Shown here one piece after another: positions 60,422 through 64,000 of a stretch of 64,000 nt of DNA; the first letter of the stretch is position 1, and every line of letters starts with the position of its first letter. The position numbers and the translations under genes were made by a program. The stretch covers positions 744,001-808,000 of the forward strand of contig CBDDOO010000002.1 in assembly GCA_965231905.1 (NCBI GenBank), in the 5' to 3' direction. Under the pieces are notes generated by a model that saw only the letters and a list, made by a program, of their open reading frames with translations, was not told where the DNA came from and did no database searches. The stretch is from G963663315 sp965231905. GTDB lineage: Bacteria > Pseudomonadota > Gammaproteobacteria > Arenicellales > Poriferihabitantaceae.

Positions 60422-61189
60422 ATGGCTTTGGCCAAACGCGTCATCCCTTGTCTGGATATCGATAATGGACGGGTGGTGAAAGGCATCCGGTTTGTCGATA
60501 TCCGGGATGCCGGGGATCCGGTGGAAGTGGCCTGCAGGTATGACAGACAAGGCGCCGACGAAATCGCCTTCCTCGACATTACCGCAAGCTCCGATGACCG
60601 TGAAACTATTTTACATGTGGTTGAACAAGTGGCCAGTCAGGTTTTTATTCCTCTCACGGTGGGTGGCGGCATTCGTGCGCTTGAAGATATACGCCGGATA
60701 TTGAATGCTGGCGCCGACAAGGTTTCGATCAATACCACAGCGGTCAGGAACCCGGATTTCATCCGGCAGGCCAGTGATCATTTCGGCAACCAGTGCATTG
60801 TTGTGGCGATTGACGCAAAACAGGTTCCCGGCGTCCCGAAATGGGAAATTTATACTCATGGCGGGCGCAATCCCACCGGACTTGACGCCATTGAATGGTC
60901 GCAAAAAATGGTCCGGTACGGCGCTGGAGAATTGCTGGTTACCAGCATGGACAGGGATGGTACAAAAAACGGATTCGATATTGATCTGATGAGGAAGATT
61001 ACGGCTGGCGTTTCAGTCCCTGTGATTGCTTCCGGGGGGGTGGGAAATCTGGATCATCTCGCGGACGGAGTGCTGGAAGGCGGTGCTGACGCGGTATTGG
61101 CCGCGAGCATATTTCATTATGGTGAATACACGGTTGAACAGGCCAAGAGGCGCATGTCGGACAGGGGTATCGAGGTCAGATGGGTGTGA
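60422..61189 (+). CDS. hisF: Imidazole glycerol phosphate synthase, cyclase subunit
   Basis: 255 residues, TIM barrel paralogous to HisA: VIPCLDIDNGRVVKGIRF with catalytic Asp, PLTVGGGIRALEDIRRIL, DKVSINTTAV, SMDRDGTKNGFDIDL, and PVIASGGVGNLDHLADG. Normal length. Confidence 0.97.
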   Translation: MALAKRVIPCLDIDNGRVVKGIRFVDIRDAGDPVEVACRYDRQGADEIAFLDITASSDDRETILHVVEQVASQVFIPLTVGGGIRALEDIRRILNAGADKVSINTTAVRNPDFIRQASDHFGNQCIVVAIDAKQVPGVPKWEIYTHGGRNPTGLDAIEWSQKMVRYGAGELLVTSMDRDGTKNGFDIDLMRKITAGVSVPVIASGGVGNLDHLADGVLEGGADAVLAASIFHYGEYTVEQAKRRMSDRGIEVRWV

Positions 61190-61193
61190 TGAG

Positions 61194-61595
61194 ATGACAG
61201 AAGGGTTATTGATGAATTCAGTTCTGGATCAAATCAAGTGGAATCAGGCCGGGTTGGCGCCGGCCATCGCCCAGGAACATGATACCGGAAAGGTACTGAT
61301 GGTGGCCTGGATGAATCGCCAGGCGTTGCAGGCGACACTGGCGGAGGGCAGGGCGGTTTACTTCTCCAGGTCCAGGCAGAAGTTGTGGAGGAAAGGGGAA
61401 GAATCCGGCCATGTCCAGCAATTGAAAGAAATCCGGATTGATTGTGACGCCGATGTGGTATTGATGCAGGTCGAGCAAATTGGTGGAATTGCCTGTCATA
61501 CCGGACGCCATAACTGCTTTTACCGGCGTTACCAGGACGGGGAATGGATTGAAGTCGAGCCGGCGCTGAAAGACCCGTCCGCGATTTACCGCTGA
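61194..61595 (+). CDS. hisI: Phosphoribosyl-AMP cyclohydrolase
   Basis: 133 residues from the ATG at 61194; a start at 61212 (MNSVLDQIKWN) is also good. VLMVAWMNRQALQATLAEGRA, RQKLWRKGEESGHVQQL, DCDADVVLMQVEQ and ACHTGRHNCFYR hold the Asp and Cys metal ligands. It lacks a fused HisE domain, and no separate hisE follows before tatA. Confidence 0.95.
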   Translation: MTEGLLMNSVLDQIKWNQAGLAPAIAQEHDTGKVLMVAWMNRQALQATLAEGRAVYFSRSRQKLWRKGEESGHVQQLKEIRIDCDADVVLMQVEQIGGIACHTGRHNCFYRRYQDGEWIEVEPALKDPSAIYR

Positions 61596-61699
61596 AGCCT
61601 TGCGATTCTTCTCGCTGAAAAAAATTCCCGCGCAAATTGGGTTTCCCACGGAATCAGTGTATCATCGCGGAAATTAATTAACCTGCGTGGAGAGTTGTT

Positions 61700-61960
61700 A
61701 TGTTTGGTCCTGGTGGAATCAGTCCAGTTCAGTTGTTGATCATCCTGGTGATCGTTCTATTGATTTTCGGCACTAAAAAGTTAAGGAACCTGGGGGGTGA
61801 TCTTGGTGGCGCCATCAAGGGGTTCAAAAAGGCGGTAAAGGAAGAAAGTCCTGACCAGGAAGCTGATCCGGAGTCTGACCAGATTGAAGAGGCTGTCGCC
61901 GAGGCCGCGGAAGATGAATCCATCGCCCGGAAACAGGAAGCCGAAACAAAGAAATCCTGA
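61700..61960 (+). CDS. tatA: Sec-independent translocase protein TatA
   Basis: 86 residues, GGAGAG ribosome site. N-terminal helix GISPVQLLIILVIVLLIFGTKKL and amphipathic helix RNLGGDLGGAIKGFKKAVKEE, then an acidic tail (QEADPESDQIEEAVAEAAED). TatA oligomers form the passage for folded proteins. The Tat system is needed for the Rieske protein at the left edge. Confidence 0.95.
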   Translation: MFGPGGISPVQLLIILVIVLLIFGTKKLRNLGGDLGGAIKGFKKAVKEESPDQEADPESDQIEEAVAEAAEDESIARKQEAETKKS

Positions 61961-61987
61961 TTCTGGTCCAGGTCCCGATATCTTCTG

Positions 61988-62716
61988 ATGTTTGATATTG
62001 GATTCTGGGAGATGGCGTTTATCGGCGCCGTTGCCCTGATTGTCATCGGGCCTGAAAGATTGCCCGGGGTTGCTCGCACCGCAGGTCATTGGGTAGGCAA
62101 GGGTCGCCGTATGCTGAACGAAGTCAAGACCGACATCAAAAAGGAGGTCAGGGAACAGGAACTGCAAGAACTGCAAGAACTGAAACAGGAGTTGGGTTCG
62201 GTCGCGAGTGATTTCAGGAAGGCGGCTGATAACCCGGATGTACTTGGACTCAAGGAGACGGGAGATCAGATCAGGGAATCCGTAGATGACGTTTCATCCG
62301 GGCTGAAACAGGCAGGCGCTGAAATCGAGGCGGCATCCGGAAGCGGACAGCCACAGAGGGCTGTCCCTGCCGGGAAGGCAGGTGCGGAAACCAGGTCGAG
62401 TAAAAAAGCGACGAAGAAGGCAGCATCCAAAAAGGCAACCACGAAAAAAGCCACGAAAAAGGCAACGTCCAAAAAGACAGCATCCAAAAAGACGGCCGCG
62501 AAAAAGGCGCCTGCCAAAAAAGCAACGGCTAAAAAGACAACCGTGAAAAAAGCAGCGCCCAAAAAGACGACCAGGAAGGTGGCGGCAAAGAAAGCGCCAA
62601 CCAGAAAGAAAACGTCAACTAAAAAAGCGGCGACGAGGAAAACCGGGACGGTAACGACGGCGACAACAGAATCAGTACAGACCACAACCGGCCAGACAGG
62701 CAATGGCGGATACTGA
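61988..62716 (+). CDS. tatB: Tat translocase protein TatB with a histone-H1-like Lys/Ala tail
   Basis: 242 residues. The TatB core is normal: MFDIGFWEMAFIGAVALIVI, GPERLPGVARTAGHWVGKGR with the conserved Glu/Pro, then an amphipathic and coiled region with ELQELQELKQEL (about 57-72). From about residue 130 the protein becomes a run of KKAxxKKATxKK units ending near residue 225, with a Thr-rich end. Such tails occur in histone H1-like bacterial proteins (AlgP, Hc1), not in usual TatB. It overlaps tatC by 14 bases. Confidence 0.9.
   Translation: MFDIGFWEMAFIGAVALIVIGPERLPGVARTAGHWVGKGRRMLNEVKTDIKKEVREQELQELQELKQELGSVASDFRKAADNPDVLGLKETGDQIRESVDDVSSGLKQAGAEIEAASGSGQPQRAVPAGKAGAETRSSKKATKKAASKKATTKKATKKATSKKTASKKTAAKKAPAKKATAKKTTVKKAAPKKTTRKVAAKKAPTRKKTSTKKAATRKTGTVTTATTESVQTTTGQTGNGGY
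62399..62645 (+). repeat. Degenerate repeats encoding the Lys/Ala tail of TatB
   Basis: About 25 copies of short units such as AAAAAGGCAACG or AAAAAGACAGCATCC encode KKA(T/A/S) motifs. Purine-rich on the plus strand; length differences between strains are probable. Confidence 0.8.
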
Positions 62717-63476
62717 ACCCAATCAGAGCGTTGACGCGCCACAGGAGACGCTGGTTTCCCACTTGCTTGAGTTGCGTGATCGGTTGTTGCGGGGTATTTT
62801 GTCCGTACTGGTCTTTTTTGTCATACTCGCGCCATTTGCCAATATACTCTATGAGGTTCTTGCGCGTCCGCTGATGAGTGCCTTGCCTGAAGGCAACAGC
62901 ATGATTTCAACCGAACCTCATGGACCGTTCTTCGTGCCGTTCAAATTCGCGTTTGCCTGTGCCTGTGCCCTGGCCGTCCCTTACCTGCTCTATCAGTTGT
63001 GGGCGTTTGTCGCGCCCGGCCTGTACAAGAGCGAAAAGAGACTGGTAGTACCGTTGTTGTTGTCCAGCAGCGTTCTGTTTTACCTGGGTATCCTGTTTTC
63101 CTATTTCGCAGTATTTCCCATCATATTCCAGTTTTTCGCCAACACGGCTCCGGAAGGGGTTGCCGTAATGACGGATATCAACGCTTACTTGAGTTTCGTC
63201 ATCAAATTGTTCTTTGCATTCGGTCTGGCGTTTGAAGTCCCCGTTGCCACCGTGCTGGTGGTCTATATGGGAATAACAGATGAAAAAAGCCTGGCCAAAA
63301 AGCGCCCCTACATTATTGTTGCGGCGTTTGTTGTTGGCATGTTGCTCACGCCCCCCGACGTTTTCTCTCAAACGCTGCTTGCGCTTCCGGTATGGGCCTT
63401 GTTTGAACTGGGGTTGTACTGTTGCCGGTTCATGAAAAACCGGACGCAGACACCGACACTCAAATGGGGCAAATAG
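62703..63476 (+). CDS. tatC: Sec-independent translocase protein TatC
   Basis: 257 residues, six membrane helices. ETLVSHLLELRDRLLRGILS carries the conserved N-terminal LxELRxR signal-recognition motif; PYLLYQLWAFVAPGLYKSEKR and the conserved Glu after helix 3, FEVPVATVLV and LTPPDVFSQTLLALPVW are standard. TatBC is the receptor for twin-arginine signals. Confidence 0.96.
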   Translation: MADTEPNQSVDAPQETLVSHLLELRDRLLRGILSVLVFFVILAPFANILYEVLARPLMSALPEGNSMISTEPHGPFFVPFKFAFACACALAVPYLLYQLWAFVAPGLYKSEKRLVVPLLLSSSVLFYLGILFSYFAVFPIIFQFFANTAPEGVAVMTDINAYLSFVIKLFFAFGLAFEVPVATVLVVYMGITDEKSLAKKRPYIIVAAFVVGMLLTPPDVFSQTLLALPVWALFELGLYCCRFMKNRTQTPTLKWGK

Positions 63477-63485
63477 CGAACGTCT

Positions 63486-64000
63486 TCAGAACCGCATATT
63501 GAAAGTGAGGAACCAGGTTCGTCCCCAGCCAGCTTCTGTGGGACCGTCCAACCGGCTGGGATTGGCGGTATCTACCGAGAGGCCGGCGTTGGTGATGTTG
63601 AATACGCCAGCCGCGATCCGCGCGCCTTTCATCCTTGGCGGGTCAGACCAGGCCAGCGCCAGGTTGTGGCCGGTCCAGGATTTGAAAATCCCGGTACCTG
63701 CCCGGTTCTCGTAGCTGGAGCGATAATTGGCGCCCCAGGTGGCGCTCAGGTCACCGCGCTTCGCCAGGATACCAAGGTGGATAATATCCTCAGGGATAGG
63801 GTAGTGACTCTTTTCCCCCGCGATGCGCAGTCTGGCATCGGTGACACGCTGCCAGACTCCGCGCAGACCGATAATCCCCCAACCTGTTGCGGTACTCCAG
63901 TTGATCCGGGTATCGACACCTGAGAGATCGGTCTCGGTGACATTTGCGTAGCTGTTGTAAATAGTGATGTCATTGGCGATGCGTTCGATACAGTTCATCC
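63486..64000 (-). CDS. TonB-dependent outer-membrane receptor, C-terminal part (runs off the window)
   Basis: At least 170 residues, open to the right edge. Alternating beta strands (LRGVWQRVTDARLRIAGE, LSATWGANYRSSYE, HNLALAWSDPPRMKGARIAAG), the NITNAG segment near the end, and the terminal aromatic TWFLTFNMRF are features of TonB-dependent receptor barrels. The C-terminal Phe is the outer-membrane sorting signal. Ligand cannot be inferred from this part. Confidence 0.8.
   Translation of the reverse strand, partial: MNCIERIANDITIYNSYANVTETDLSGVDTRINWSTATGWGIIGLRGVWQRVTDARLRIAGEKSHYPIPEDIIHLGILAKRGDLSATWGANYRSSYENRAGTGIFKSWTGHNLALAWSDPPRMKGARIAAGVFNITNAGLSVDTANPSRLDGPTEAGWGRTWFLTFNMRF

Noticed and set aside
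62266..62742. Minus-strand 158-codon hydrophobic frame opposite the TatB tail
   Set aside because: Complement of Lys/Ala codons gives Phe/Leu/Val-rich shadows that mimic membrane proteins; no start or context supports it.

Overview
The window is a chromosomal segment of a gammaproteobacterium. The evidence is a murA–his–tatABC neighbourhood, an IscR-controlled suf cluster, a TmcA-type tRNA acetyltransferase, a two-cluster ferredoxin placed beside coaD and rsmD, and a Zur/ZnuABC zinc system. The tungsten-type aldehyde oxidoreductase operon and the ferredoxin type would fit a sulfur-oxidising or facultatively anaerobic lineage, but this is inference from gene content only. I saw no tRNA, rRNA or CRISPR array.

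Layout. 1-180: start of the Rieske subunit gene petA, leaving the window. 373-6851, minus strand: an accessory defence-like operon with a C5-cytosine methyltransferase, a GHKL (Hsp90/MutL-type) ATPase, an unknown gene split by an IS5-family element, a DUF6339-like gene and two small genes, one encoding a coiled-coil protein with a membrane helix. An IS1380-family element sits just upstream of this operon, against the stop codon of rmuC. 8.7-23.4 kb: housekeeping genes (rmuC, yggX, mnmA, purB, pyrD), a TerC-like gene, an RDD gene, the zur-znuCB/znuA divergon with a clear Zur box, class I aldolase and a HelD-type helicase. 23.5-25.1 kb: intact ParDE-like genes, an orphan CopG/BrnA-like antitoxin and decayed higBA, mixed with palindromic repeats. 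25.1-30.8 kb: a type 2-like ileS, an unknown membrane protein, rhomboid protease and gltA.

30.8-31.9 kb: a putative secreted protein gene with a consensus promoter and a run of 24 cytosines near its start, a candidate phase-variable gene. 32.0-37.5 kb: an AorABC-like aldehyde oxidoreductase operon (polyferredoxin, tungsten enzyme, FAD subunit) followed by two MoaD-like carriers, an unknown 106-residue protein between them, and moaA. 37.5-39.1 kb: a BglII-like restriction-modification pair directly downstream of moaA. 39.1-44.3 kb: a VOC protein of ArsI/CadI type, a quinone oxidoreductase, sucCD, a coiled-coil protein and coaE. 44.5-49.4 kb: iscR-sufBCD-sufT-Rieske ferredoxin, without sufS. 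49.4-61.6 kb: murA and histidine genes (hisD, hisC, then hisB-H-A-F-I) interrupted by tmcA, fdx, coaD, rsmD, ftsY and infA; hisG and hisE are absent from their usual places. 61.7-63.5 kb: tatABC, with TatB carrying a histone-H1-like Lys/Ala tail. The right edge holds the C-terminus of a TonB-dependent receptor.

Two families of short palindromic repeats lie at gene ends, and in tmcA and coaE they provide the last codons or the stop codon.
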